A stretch of 13,993 nucleotides of DNA from Betaproteobacteria bacterium (GTDB lineage Bacteria; Pseudomonadota; Gammaproteobacteria; Burkholderiales; Ferrovaceae): positions 1 through 13,993 of the forward strand of contig JAGWPH010000016.1 in assembly GCA_028870615.1 (NCBI GenBank), in the 5' to 3' direction. Positions 1 through 6,971 of this stretch are shown here, in pieces. The notes below the pieces were generated by a model. That model made no database searches. It was not told the origin of the DNA and was given only the letters and a program-made list of their open reading frames with translations. The translations under genes and the position numbers were made by a program. Numbering within the stretch: position 1 is the first letter of the stretch; the number at the start of each line of letters is the position of its first letter.

Positions 1-18
1 AAAGAAGGACCTTATCAA

Positions 19-258
19 ATGTCAAATATTGAACAGCGAGTCAAGAAAATCGTTTCAGAACAACTGGGCGTCAAGGAAGAGGAAATCCAGAACTCATCGT
101 CCTTTGTAGACGATCTGGGGGCTGACTCGCTCGATACCGTTGAACTGGTCATGGCCTTGGAGGAGGAATTCGAATGCGAAATTCCTGACGAAGAAGCCGA
201 GAAAATTACCACCGTTCAACAAGCTATTGATTATGTTAATAACCACCTCAAGTCGTAA
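19..258 (+). CDS. acpP: Acyl carrier protein
   Basis: This small acidic 79-residue protein carries growing acyl chains as thioesters on a 4'-phosphopantetheine arm during type II fatty acid synthesis in the cytoplasm. The family signature [18 protein letters not shown] is intact, with Ser37 (in D-S-L) as the phosphopantetheine attachment site. Length and the four-helix layout match E. coli AcpP. The start is supported by an AAGGA Shine-Dalgarno sequence at 5-9, nine bases before the ATG. The next gene, fabF, encodes an enzyme that uses this protein directly. The promoter must lie upstream of the window, since only 18 bases precede the start. ACP is normally made in large excess over FabF, which fits the possible attenuator structure right after this gene. 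Identification is near certain. Confidence 0.98.
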   Translation: MSNIEQRVKKIVSEQLGVKEEEIQNSSSFVDDLGADSLDTVELVMALEEEFECEIPDEEAEKITTVQQAIDYVNNHLKS

Positions 259-263
259 TCCGT

Positions 264-315
264 AGTCAGAATGCATTAGCATGGGCAGGCACTTTTGTCT
301 GCCCTTCTGACTTTT
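264..315 (+). terminator. Branched inverted repeat between acpP and fabF, possible attenuator or leaky terminator
   Basis: An 8-base perfect inverted repeat (AGTCAGAA at 264-271 and TTCTGACT at 305-312) encloses two smaller hairpins. One is a short ATGC/GCAT stem (271-274 with 279-282; base 271 can pair in only one stem). The other is GGGCAG/CTGCCC (283-288 with 299-304), whose 3' arm abuts the outer stem, so the two could stack. A run of four T (312-315) follows at once. This fits a weak rho-independent terminator or a processing / stability element that would let acpP be expressed more than the downstream genes. The T-run is short and the fabF Shine-Dalgarno begins at 318, so partial read-through is more likely than a full stop. 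Pairing is seen directly; function is inferred. Confidence 0.5.
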
Positions 316-332
316 ATGGGAGCACCGATCGC

Positions 333-1574
333 ATGTCACGCCGTCGAGTAGTGGTTACCGGACTGGGGATCATCTCCCCGGTTGGGAATACGGTTTCTGA
401 ATCCTGGGCGAACATCAGTGCTGGAAAATCCGGAATCGGCCGTATTACGCGCTTTGATCCCACCAGCTTTCCCAGCCAGATCGCGGGCGAGGTCAGAAAC
501 TTTGATCCGACCCAGTTTCTCAATCCGAAAGAAGTCCGACGCATGGATATTTTCATTCATTTCGGGCTGGTGGCGGCCATGGAAGCCCTCAAGGATGCCG
601 GTATCGAAGCGCACCCCAGCTATGCCGAGCGCGCCGGCGTCTGCATAGGTTCTGGCATCGGTGGTCTTCCCATGATTGCAGACACGCACTCCGCCTACCT
701 GGAGGGGGGGGTGCGCAAGATCTCCCCTTTCTTCATTCCAGGTAGCATCATCAATATGATTTCGGGCAACCTATCCATCATGTATGGACTCAAAGGCCCC
801 AACCTTGCACTTGTCACCGCTTGCACCACGGGCAATCACAGCATTGGAGAGGCAGCTCGCTTGATTGAGTATGGCGATGCCGACGTCATGGTGGCCGGTG
901 GTGCCGAATCGGCGGTGCACGAGCTGGGTATTGGGGGGTTTTGTGCGGCGCGTGCACTCAGTACGCGCAATGATCAGCCTGAAGCGGCGAGCCGTCCATG
1001 GGACAAGGATCGCGACGGATTTGTAATGGGCGAGGGAGCGGGGGTGCTTGTTCTGGAAGAGCTTGAACATGCCAAGGCAAGAGGTGCCAAAATCTACTGC
1101 GAACTGTCAGGCTATGGGATGAGTGCCGACGCGCATCACATCACGGCCCCTCCCGAAGACGGCGATGGCGCTCGACGCAGCATGATCAATGCGTTGAAAA
1201 ACGCACATCTGAATGCGGATCAGGTGGACTATATCAACGCTCATGGTACGTCCACTCCACTTGGCGATCTTGGCGAAACGATCGCAGTCAAACGTACCTT
1301 TGGCGAACATGCCAAAAAAGTGGCAGTCAGCTCGACCAAGTCCATGACGGGGCATCTTTTGGGTGCCGCGGGTGGTATCGAAGCAGTTTTTGCCGTATTG
1401 GCCATCCACTATAACCTGGCGCCGCCCACTATCAATTTGGATCACCCCAGTCCGGAATGCGATCTGGACTACGTACCGAACACGGCACGATCCATGAAGA
1501 TTGACGTGGTGCTCTCTAACTCCTTCGGCTTTGGTGGCACCAATGGCACCCTGATCTTCCAGCGTCTGACCTAA
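333..1574 (+). CDS. fabF: 3-oxoacyl-[acyl-carrier-protein] synthase II (KAS II)
   Basis: This thiolase-fold condensing enzyme joins malonyl-ACP to acyl-ACP to extend the fatty acid chain by two carbons. It has 413 residues, the usual FabF length. The catalytic triad is visible: Cys164 in TACTTG, His304 in NAHGTSTPLGD and His341 in KSMTGHLLGAAGG, with Lys336 just before it. The N-terminal RRVVVTGLGIISPVG and the C-terminal SNSFGFGGTNGTL, a glycine-rich loop near the active site, are also typical. The ATG is preceded by GGGAG at 318-322. Its position after acpP and Cys-His-His active site separate it from FabH (Cys-His-Asn). FabB is a less likely alternative because of length, motif context and synteny. 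It probably heads the run of closely packed genes that continues to tatD and beyond. Confidence 0.97.
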   Translation: MSRRRVVVTGLGIISPVGNTVSESWANISAGKSGIGRITRFDPTSFPSQIAGEVRNFDPTQFLNPKEVRRMDIFIHFGLVAAMEALKDAGIEAHPSYAERAGVCIGSGIGGLPMIADTHSAYLEGGVRKISPFFIPGSIINMISGNLSIMYGLKGPNLALVTACTTGNHSIGEAARLIEYGDADVMVAGGAESAVHELGIGGFCAARALSTRNDQPEAASRPWDKDRDGFVMGEGAGVLVLEELEHAKARGAKIYCELSGYGMSADAHHITAPPEDGDGARRSMINALKNAHLNADQVDYINAHGTSTPLGDLGETIAVKRTFGEHAKKVAVSSTKSMTGHLLGAAGGIEAVFAVLAIHYNLAPPTINLDHPSPECDLDYVPNTARSMKIDVVLSNSFGFGGTNGTLIFQRLT

Positions 1575-1583
1575 ATCGGGAAC

Positions 1584-2570
1584 GTGCTACGTTCGACCCT
1601 TACAGCCTTAGTCGCAGCGCCGGTCCTCTGGTTGGCGGTCTTTGCATTGTATCCGCTCCAGTTGCCGGTGACACCCTTCGCGTATGACCTCAAATCCGGT
1701 AGCTCCTTGCGCTTCGTGGCCCATGATCTCAAGGATCAGGGCGTGTTATGGGAGCCCTGGTCTTTTATCCTGGTGGGGCGCTTATTGGGACAGCAGGGCA
1801 AGATTAAAGCGGGCAACTACGAGTGGAGTGAACCGTTAACAGCATTGCAGTTGCTGAACCAGATCACCCGTGGTGATACTGTCCAGAGCGAAATCAGGCT
1901 TATCGAAGGAATGAATTTTTCCCAGTTCAGGGCGGTACTGGACAGTAACGAGGACTTGCACCATTTGACCCGCAGCCTGTCTGAGCGGGATATTCTGAAA
2001 CAGCTGGGTGGCGGTGAATCAGCAGCGGAGGGGCAATTTTTTCCGGACACTTATTTTTTCGATAAGGGTGATTCTGATCTTGACATCATGAAACGCGCCC
2101 ACCGGGCCATGGCACAACGGCTGAATACTGTCTGGAGTCATCGCGCGGAAGGGTTGCCTTATGATAATCCCTATCAGGTCTTGATCATGGCTTCTATCAT
2201 CGAAAAGGAGACAGGCAAGGCTGAGGAGAGGCCGGTGATTGCAGCCGTGTTTATCAACCGCCTCCATCAGGGCATGAAACTACAGACGGATCCGACGGTG
2301 ATTTATGGCATGGGCCGCCAGTTTGATGGTAACGTCCGAAAGCGTGATCTGCTTACGGATACACCTTACAATACATATACCCGGGCGGGCCTTCCACCCA
2401 CTCCCATTGCCATGCCAAGTCTGGCCGCGCTTGAATCGGCCGTACATCCTGTCAGCTCCAGCGCGCTTTACTTTGTCGCCAAGGGCGATGGCAGTCACCA
2501 GTTTTCTGAGACACTCGAGGAACATAATAAGGCCGTCATTAAATACCAACTTAAACACCACGGATCATGA
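1584..2570 (+). CDS. mltG: Endolytic murein transglycosylase MltG (YceG-like)
   Basis: This inner-membrane enzyme cleaves nascent peptidoglycan glycan strands and is thought to set their length by releasing them during synthesis. The 328-residue protein starts with one N-terminal hydrophobic anchor (about residues 5-27), followed by a periplasmic LysM-like region and the YceG catalytic domain. The signature ASIIEKETG holds the catalytic glutamate at Glu207 (E. coli Glu218). Other conserved parts are EGQFFPDTYFF, LQTDPTVIYG, YNTYTRAGLPPTPI and a C-terminal YFVAKGDGSHQFS. The start is a GTG nine bases after the fabF stop, with only a weak GGGA just before it, so translation may depend on ribosomes finishing fabF. 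In many relatives pabC (aminodeoxychorismate lyase) sits between fabF and this gene; it is missing here. The last four bases overlap tmk. Confidence 0.95.
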   Translation: MLRSTLTALVAAPVLWLAVFALYPLQLPVTPFAYDLKSGSSLRFVAHDLKDQGVLWEPWSFILVGRLLGQQGKIKAGNYEWSEPLTALQLLNQITRGDTVQSEIRLIEGMNFSQFRAVLDSNEDLHHLTRSLSERDILKQLGGGESAAEGQFFPDTYFFDKGDSDLDIMKRAHRAMAQRLNTVWSHRAEGLPYDNPYQVLIMASIIEKETGKAEERPVIAAVFINRLHQGMKLQTDPTVIYGMGRQFDGNVRKRDLLTDTPYNTYTRAGLPPTPIAMPSLAALESAVHPVSSSALYFVAKGDGSHQFSETLEEHNKAVIKYQLKHHGS

Positions 2571-3184
2571 CAACAGGCAAATTCATTTCACTCGAAGGGA
2601 TCGATGGGGCCGGCAAAAGCACCCATCTCAACCCCATTGCTGAGTGGGTGCGCGCGCATGGGCATAATGCGATGATCACCCGTGAGCCAGGGGGCACGCC
2701 ACTAGGCGAGTCCTTGCGCCAGCTCTTGCTGCACCAGACCATGGATCCAGATACTGAGGCATTGGTCATGTTTGCGGCGCGCCGTGAACATATCGTGAAA
2801 GCCATCAAGCCAGCGTTGCAACAGGGGGTTTGGGTCATCAGCGACCGATTCACCGATGCGAGCTTTGCTTATCAGGGAGGAGGGCGTGGCGTGCCGCTGG
2901 AACGCCTTCGTTACCTGGAGTCCTGGGTTGCGGCAGAGCCTCGCCCGGATATTACCCTGCTGTTTGATTTGGATCCCGTAGAAGCACGCAAACGGGTTGT
3001 CAAAGGAACGCCGCACCCCGATCGATTTGAACGAGAGCAAGATGTTTTTTTTCACAAAGTTCGCGCGGCCTACCTTGCACGCGCCGCCGCTGAACCCCGG
3101 CGTTTTCATATTCTGGATTCCAGCCAGAAGCCGGACGCCATTTTTGCGCAGATCCAATCGGCCCTTGGTTCTTTGATTTCATGA
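2567..3184 (+). CDS. tmk: Thymidylate kinase (dTMP kinase)
   Basis: The enzyme phosphorylates dTMP to dTDP with ATP, an essential step towards dTTP for DNA synthesis. It has 205 residues. The Walker A loop GIDGAGKST lies at residues 11-19 and lacks the extra arginine of the eukaryotic type I loop. The DRF motif of the dTMP site is at 93-95, followed by SFAYQGGGRG. The LID region around 141-155 (RKRVVKGTPHPDRFE) carries several basic residues, as expected of bacterial type II enzymes where the LID supplies the catalytic arginine. The ATG overlaps the mltG stop in an ATGA, and the gene's own stop overlaps the holB start in the same way. This indicates translational coupling across all three genes. 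The order mltG-tmk-holB is conserved widely in proteobacteria. Confidence 0.97.
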   Translation: MTTGKFISLEGIDGAGKSTHLNPIAEWVRAHGHNAMITREPGGTPLGESLRQLLLHQTMDPDTEALVMFAARREHIVKAIKPALQQGVWVISDRFTDASFAYQGGGRGVPLERLRYLESWVAAEPRPDITLLFDLDPVEARKRVVKGTPHPDRFEREQDVFFHKVRAAYLARAAAEPRRFHILDSSQKPDAIFAQIQSALGSLIS

Positions 3185-4170
3185 TTTATCCCTGGCAGAC
3201 CTCACTGTTTTCTCAAATCGCCAGTCGGCGCGCACACCTACCGCATGCATTGCTTCTTCAAGGGTGTCCTGGCTTGGGTAAAACTGATTTCGCCAGTCAT
3301 CTGGCGCAAAGTCTGTTATGTGAAACTCCGCAAAACAGCGGTGAGGCATGTGGGGAATGCCCAGCTTGCAGGTGGTATGAGGCGGGGTATCATCCCGATT
3401 TTCGCTGGATCAGCCTGCAGGAAGAGGAGGCCGTTGACGAAGAACCCATTGGCGAGGCCAAACCCAAAAAGACTCCCACGCAGATCACGGTGGAGGCTGT
3501 TCGCGGTTTATCTGGATTCATGACCACCAGTACCCATCGCCAGGGCTTGCGGATCATTTTAATTGCGCCTGCCGATGCCCTGAATGTGCATGCCACCAAC
3601 GCTCTTCTCAAAATGCTTGAAGAACCTTTGCCAGGCACGCTTTTTTTATTGGTCAGCAGCGAGCCAGGCAGGCTGGCACCAACGATTCGCAGCCGCTGCC
3701 AGAATGTGTCGATCAATCCGCCCACAGCAAGCGAGTCTCAAGCCTGGCTGGCGCAACAAGGGATCAAACAACCACAATTATTTCTAGCGCTGGCCGGGGG
3801 GGCGCCGTTGGAAGCGAGGCGATTGGCAACTCAAGATACCGGAATGAGAACCAACTTAATGCGACAGTTGTCCGGGTATGATGTTTCACTGAGCCAGTTG
3901 TCCGAGCAAGCTATCAAGATGCCCACGCCTGAATGGATTGGATGGTTGCAGCGTTGGGCGCATGATCTTCTTGAGCAAAAACTGGTGGGGCATCCCCGCT
4001 ACCATCTTGATTTTTCAGAAGCGCTGGAACATATGGCGCGGCAAGCCGATCTTTATGACCTGCTGGCCTGGGAACGACAGCTACGTGAGGCCAGGCGCCT
4101 GGCCCATCATCCTCTTAATGCCCGGTTGCTGGCAGAGAGCCTGTTGATCCCTTGTCTTGCCATGCGATAA
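3181..4170 (+). CDS. holB: DNA polymerase III delta-prime subunit (clamp loader)
   Basis: Delta-prime is a fixed AAA+ subunit of the clamp loader that places the beta sliding clamp on DNA. The 329-residue protein has a Walker A-like GCPGLGKT at 28-35 and zinc-finger cysteines at 47, 57, 60 and 63. NALLKMLEEP follows, and the SRC motif (Ser171-Arg172-Cys173) supplies an arginine finger to the neighbouring subunit. The Walker B region reads IAPADALN, without the DEAD-type acidic pair, so ATP hydrolysis is unlikely even though the P-loop looks intact. An acidic and lysine-rich stretch at about 81-100 is probably a surface linker. The C-terminal third is poorly conserved, as usual for HolB, and forms the collar domain. 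The start overlaps tmk by 4 bases. DnaX is ruled out by length and synteny. Confidence 0.94.
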   Translation: MIYPWQTSLFSQIASRRAHLPHALLLQGCPGLGKTDFASHLAQSLLCETPQNSGEACGECPACRWYEAGYHPDFRWISLQEEEAVDEEPIGEAKPKKTPTQITVEAVRGLSGFMTTSTHRQGLRIILIAPADALNVHATNALLKMLEEPLPGTLFLLVSSEPGRLAPTIRSRCQNVSINPPTASESQAWLAQQGIKQPQLFLALAGGAPLEARRLATQDTGMRTNLMRQLSGYDVSLSQLSEQAIKMPTPEWIGWLQRWAHDLLEQKLVGHPRYHLDFSEALEHMARQADLYDLLAWERQLREARRLAHHPLNARLLAESLLIPCLAMR

Positions 4171-4183
4171 TCAGATTTTTTGC

Positions 4184-4188
4184 AGGAA
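4184..4188 (+). promoter_or_regulatory. Ribosome binding site that sets the tatD start
   Basis: AGGAA at 4184-4188 lies eight bases before the GTG at 4197. It favours that GTG over the in-frame TTG at 4152, which would lie inside holB and add 15 residues with no family similarity. Confidence 0.6.
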
Positions 4189-4196
4189 TCCCGTTC

Positions 4197-4964
4197 GTGT
4201 TTGTGGACTCTCATTGCCACCTGGATTTTCCCGAATTACGCGCTGATTTGCCAGCCATCGCGGCCGCCATGGACGCCAATCAGGTGACCCATGCGCTATG
4301 CATATCGGTGGAGCTGGCAACCTTGCCAGCTGTCCTGGAAGTTGCTTGTTTTCGTACCAATTGGTATGCCACGGCTGGCGTCCACCCGGATTATGAAGAC
4401 ACCCTGGAGCCAAGCGTCGATCAACTTGTGGAATGGGCTGGCCAACCGAAAGTTGTGGGGATTGGGGAAACGGGCCTCGATTACTATCGGCTGACCGGCG
4501 ACCTGGAATGGCAGCGGGAACGTTTCAGGACACACATCCGCGCAGCACGCAGGGTTTCAAAACCACTCATCATCCATACGCGGGCTGCTGCCGAAGATAC
4601 GTTGCGTATCATGGTTGAAGAGGGTGCCGATGCCGTTGGAGGGGTCATGCACTGCTTTACTGAATCGGAAGCCGTGGCCCGCAAAGCGATGGAAATGGGG
4701 TTTCTGATATCATTTTCGGGCATCGTGACCTTCAAAAACGCCCGGACGTTAAAATCCATTGCACAACAGATTCCTTTGGAGCGGATGCTGATCGAGACCG
4801 ATTCGCCTTATCTTGCTCCGACCCCCTTCCGGGGTAAAACCAACCAACCAGCCTTTGTCCGGCATGTGGCTGAGGAAATTGCCAGTCTGCGAGGCGTGAG
4901 CGTTGAACTGATTGGTGAGCACACTTCCAATAATTTCTTTCAACTCTTTGAGGTCCCTCAATGA
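4197..4964 (+). CDS. TatD-family metal-dependent DNase / hydrolase (YcfH-type)
   Basis: This TIM-barrel metallohydrolase belongs to the TatD family, whose members act as metal-dependent deoxyribonucleases with proposed roles in DNA repair or turnover. From the chosen GTG start the protein has 255 residues and opens MFVDSHCHLDF, the family N-terminus. Metal ligands are visible: His6 and His8 (HxH), Glu91 in GIGETGLDY, His127 in IIHTRAA, His152 in GVMHCFTES and Asp202 in IETDSPYLAP. The position after tmk-holB matches YcfH of E. coli and its relatives, so the YcfH subgroup is more likely than TatD itself. The reading frame is open back to 4152, but the upstream extension lacks conservation. No PilZ gene lies between holB and this gene, unlike in many proteobacteria. 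The stop overlaps the next start as ATGA. Confidence 0.92.
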   Translation: MFVDSHCHLDFPELRADLPAIAAAMDANQVTHALCISVELATLPAVLEVACFRTNWYATAGVHPDYEDTLEPSVDQLVEWAGQPKVVGIGETGLDYYRLTGDLEWQRERFRTHIRAARRVSKPLIIHTRAAAEDTLRIMVEEGADAVGGVMHCFTESEAVARKAMEMGFLISFSGIVTFKNARTLKSIAQQIPLERMLIETDSPYLAPTPFRGKTNQPAFVRHVAEEIASLRGVSVELIGEHTSNNFFQLFEVPQ

Positions 4965-5488
4965 ATCAGTACAAATATGACACAACAGCCATTACCCTGC
5001 ATTGGCTTGTGGCTTTGCTGATTGTCATTGCATTTTCTGTGGGGCATTACATGGCGGATCTGGACCTGTCTCCCTGGAAGCTAAAGGTTTTTGCCTGGCA
5101 CAAGTGGGTTGGTGTGACCATTTTTGGGCTTGTACTGTTCAGAATGATGTGGCGCGCGACTCACGTCGTGCCGCCCCTGCCTGCTGGCATGAGCGAACTA
5201 ATGAGAAAAATCTCAGGGCTGGGTCATCTTGGCATTTATCTTTTGATGTTGGCGATTCCTTTGACCGGATGGCTCCATAGCTCCGCTGCCGGGGTGACCG
5301 TGGTGTACTTCAATGTGATTACGCTGCCGGACCTGGTACAAAAAAACAAAGAGCTTTCGAATCTGTTCAAGGAAGTCCACGAACTGCTGAACTGGACCCT
5401 GCTGGGTTTAGTCATTCTGCATGTGGTTGCAGCGCTTAAACATCAATTCGTTGATAAGGACAATCTGTTAAACCGGATGCGTTGGTAG
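4961..5488 (+). CDS. Cytochrome b561 (CybB-type, di-heme membrane electron carrier)
   Basis: This is a 175-residue inner-membrane protein with four predicted transmembrane helices (about 12-30, 44-62, 85-104 and 143-160). It is the short prokaryotic cytochrome b561 type, which binds two b hemes between the helices and transfers electrons from quinol or superoxide; the exact partner cannot be told from sequence. Candidate heme ligands are His14 (TLHW), His47 (WHKW), His140 (VHELLNW) and His154 (LHVVAALKH), and the YDTTAITLHW opening is characteristic. It overlaps tatD by 4 bases and is followed with no spacer by a yceI gene. That pairing is common in proteobacteria and the two are sometimes fused, which suggests a shared envelope redox function. 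Family assignment is strong; physiological role is open. Confidence 0.93.
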   Translation: MNQYKYDTTAITLHWLVALLIVIAFSVGHYMADLDLSPWKLKVFAWHKWVGVTIFGLVLFRMMWRATHVVPPLPAGMSELMRKISGLGHLGIYLLMLAIPLTGWLHSSAAGVTVVYFNVITLPDLVQKNKELSNLFKEVHELLNWTLLGLVILHVVAALKHQFVDKDNLLNRMRW

Positions 5489-6043
5489 ATGAAAAATTAT
5501 GGTTTAGGCATTGCCTGTGTTCTTTGGGGAGCGTTGACCATCAGTTCGGTTGGGGCTGGGGGTATCATTCCAGATACGAGCAGCCTGATTTTTGTGGGCA
5601 AGCAGATGGGTGCCCCTGTGGAGGGACGCTTCAAGCATTTTGACGTCGATATCACCTTCAAGCCCACGAATCTGGCGCAGAGCCATGCAAAAATCGAAGT
5701 CGATCTTGCCAGCATCGATCTGGCCTCTGACGAATCCGAAACTGAAATCAAGCGCAAAAGCTGGTTTAACGTGGCAGTCTTTCCCAAGGCCGTTTTTGAA
5801 TCAACCGCATTCCATGCCTTGGGTGGAGATCGCTATGAAGTGGCTGGCCGACTTAGCATCAAGGGTATCACCAGGGATATGACGGTTCCTTTGCAGTTTC
5901 GTACGGTTGCAGGCATCCGGGTTGCTGAGGGCAGCGTGGTGATCCGCCGTTCCGATTTCAGGATTGGAGAGGGTGTTTGGGCTGATCCGGAATCTGTGGC
6001 CGAAGAGGTGCAAGTACGCTACAAAATGGCTCTTAAACCCTAA
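5489..6043 (+). CDS. Periplasmic YceI-family protein
   Basis: The 184-residue protein has a signal peptide (basic MKNYG start, hydrophobic core to about residue 20, likely cleavage after VGA near 23) and then one YceI domain. YceI proteins form a lipocalin-like beta-barrel that binds long isoprenoid chains such as polyprenyl-quinone precursors in the periplasm. Recognisable parts are a SSLIFVGKQMGAPVEGRF opening strand, IEVDLASIDLASDESETEIK, SWFNVAVFPKAVFES and GRLSIKGITRDMTVPL, all in the usual order. The ATG begins on the base after the b561 stop and has no clear Shine-Dalgarno sequence, so it is probably translated by ribosomes leaving cybB. An isoprenoid-binding protein next to a quinol-type cytochrome suggests a quinone-related job; this is inference. 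Confidence 0.9.
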   Translation: MKNYGLGIACVLWGALTISSVGAGGIIPDTSSLIFVGKQMGAPVEGRFKHFDVDITFKPTNLAQSHAKIEVDLASIDLASDESETEIKRKSWFNVAVFPKAVFESTAFHALGGDRYEVAGRLSIKGITRDMTVPLQFRTVAGIRVAEGSVVIRRSDFRIGEGVWADPESVAEEVQVRYKMALKP

Positions 6044-6048
6044 TTTAT

Positions 6049-6052
6049 GGAG
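6049..6052 (+). promoter_or_regulatory. Ribosome binding site that favours the ATG at 6062
   Basis: GGAG at 6049-6052 lies nine bases before the ATG at 6062. The alternative in-frame ATG at 6047 overlaps this site and has no Shine-Dalgarno of its own, so the shorter protein is preferred. Confidence 0.6.
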
Positions 6053-6061
6053 ACTCATTCG

Positions 6062-6967
6062 ATGTCTGAGCATTTCTTCTCCAAAACTTCAGTGGCTTTT
6101 CTGGGACTGGGTGTCATGGGGTTTCCCATGGCAGGGCACCTGCATGCACGAGGGTATGCGGTGACTGTCTATAACCGATCTGCTGATAAAGCTGACCGTT
6201 GGATCTCAAGCCATGCAGGAGGGCATGTTGCCCGAACTCCGGCGGCTGCAGCCCAAATGGCGCAGGTGGTATTCATGTGTGTCGGCAATGACAACGATTT
6301 GCGTAGCGTGGCCTATGGCCCCGATGGCGTTCTGGCCGGACTCAAGACTGGTGCTATTCTGGTCGATCACACCACTGCATCCGCAGAGGTGGCCCGCGAA
6401 TTGGCACAGGCCTGCGCCCATCAGGGGGCGCACTTTGTCGATGCACCCGTTTCCGGCGGTCAGGTGGGCGCGGAAAAGGGTCAATTGACCATCATGTGCG
6501 GTGGGGACGAAGCAGCATTCAGGCAGGTTGAATCCTTCATGATGGCCTATGCGAAAGCTGCGACTCTAATGGGTCCTACGGGCTCGGGACAGTTGACAAA
6601 GATGGTAAATCAAATTTGTATTGCAGGCCTGTTGCAGGGGCTTGCTGAAGCGCTCAATTTTGCCGAGTGCGCCAAACTGGATGTCACACGCGTGCTCGAT
6701 GTCATTTCAAAGGGTGCGGCACAATCCTGGCAAATGGATAACCGGGGGCGCACCATGGCTCAGGACCAGTTTGATTTCGGATTTGCAGTGGACTGGATGC
6801 GCAAGGATTTGGGGTTGGTCATTGCCGAAGCCAAAACTAACGGGGCGTTGTTGCCGATGACTGCTTTGGTGGACCAATTCTATGCAGAAGTTCAAGGGCT
6901 GGGTGGGGGACGTTGGGACACTTCGAGCCTTATCCGCCGCATCAGGCAACCCAAAGCGATGAGCTAG
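6062..6967 (+). CDS. NAD(P)-dependent beta-hydroxyacid dehydrogenase (HIBADH / glyoxylate-succinic semialdehyde reductase type)
   Basis: This cytoplasmic oxidoreductase of the 3-hydroxyisobutyrate dehydrogenase superfamily has 301 residues, the usual length. An N-terminal Rossmann domain carries the dinucleotide motif GLGVMG at 15-20. After NR at the end of strand 2 come VDHTTAS and the substrate-binding motif DAPVSGGQVGAEKG. The catalytic lysine is Lys180 in GSGQLTKMVNQ. The C-terminal helical domain ends with WMRKDLGLVIAEA and a typical LVDQFYAEV segment. Candidate reactions are reduction of glyoxylate, succinic semialdehyde or tartronate semialdehyde, or oxidation of 3-hydroxyisobutyrate; sequence alone does not separate these. 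No other gene of valine or glyoxylate metabolism is adjacent, so the substrate is unknown. A start at 6047 would add five residues but is less likely. Confidence 0.9.
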   Translation: MSEHFFSKTSVAFLGLGVMGFPMAGHLHARGYAVTVYNRSADKADRWISSHAGGHVARTPAAAAQMAQVVFMCVGNDNDLRSVAYGPDGVLAGLKTGAILVDHTTASAEVARELAQACAHQGAHFVDAPVSGGQVGAEKGQLTIMCGGDEAAFRQVESFMMAYAKAATLMGPTGSGQLTKMVNQICIAGLLQGLAEALNFAECAKLDVTRVLDVISKGAAQSWQMDNRGRTMAQDQFDFGFAVDWMRKDLGLVIAEAKTNGALLPMTALVDQFYAEVQGLGGGRWDTSSLIRRIRQPKAMS

Positions 6968-6971
6968 ACCC

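Noticed and set aside
1107..1445. Long reading frames on the minus strand opposite fabF, holB, panB and the efflux genes
   Set aside because: They lie entirely over well-identified genes, show no recognisable domain and read as antisense shadows of conserved coding sequence.
4130..4181. Possible terminator between holB and tatD: TGGCA / TGCCA arms (4130-4134 and 4158-4162) and a run of six T at 4176-4181
   Set aside because: The stem is only five pairs with a loop of more than 20 bases, and 13 bases separate it from the T-run, so it is not a convincing rho-independent terminator.
4152..4196. N-terminal extension of the TatD-family protein from the TTG at 4152
   Set aside because: The added residues lie partly over the end of holB and do not match the family. 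The GTG at 4197 gives the typical MFVDSHCHLDF start and has AGGAA in front of it.
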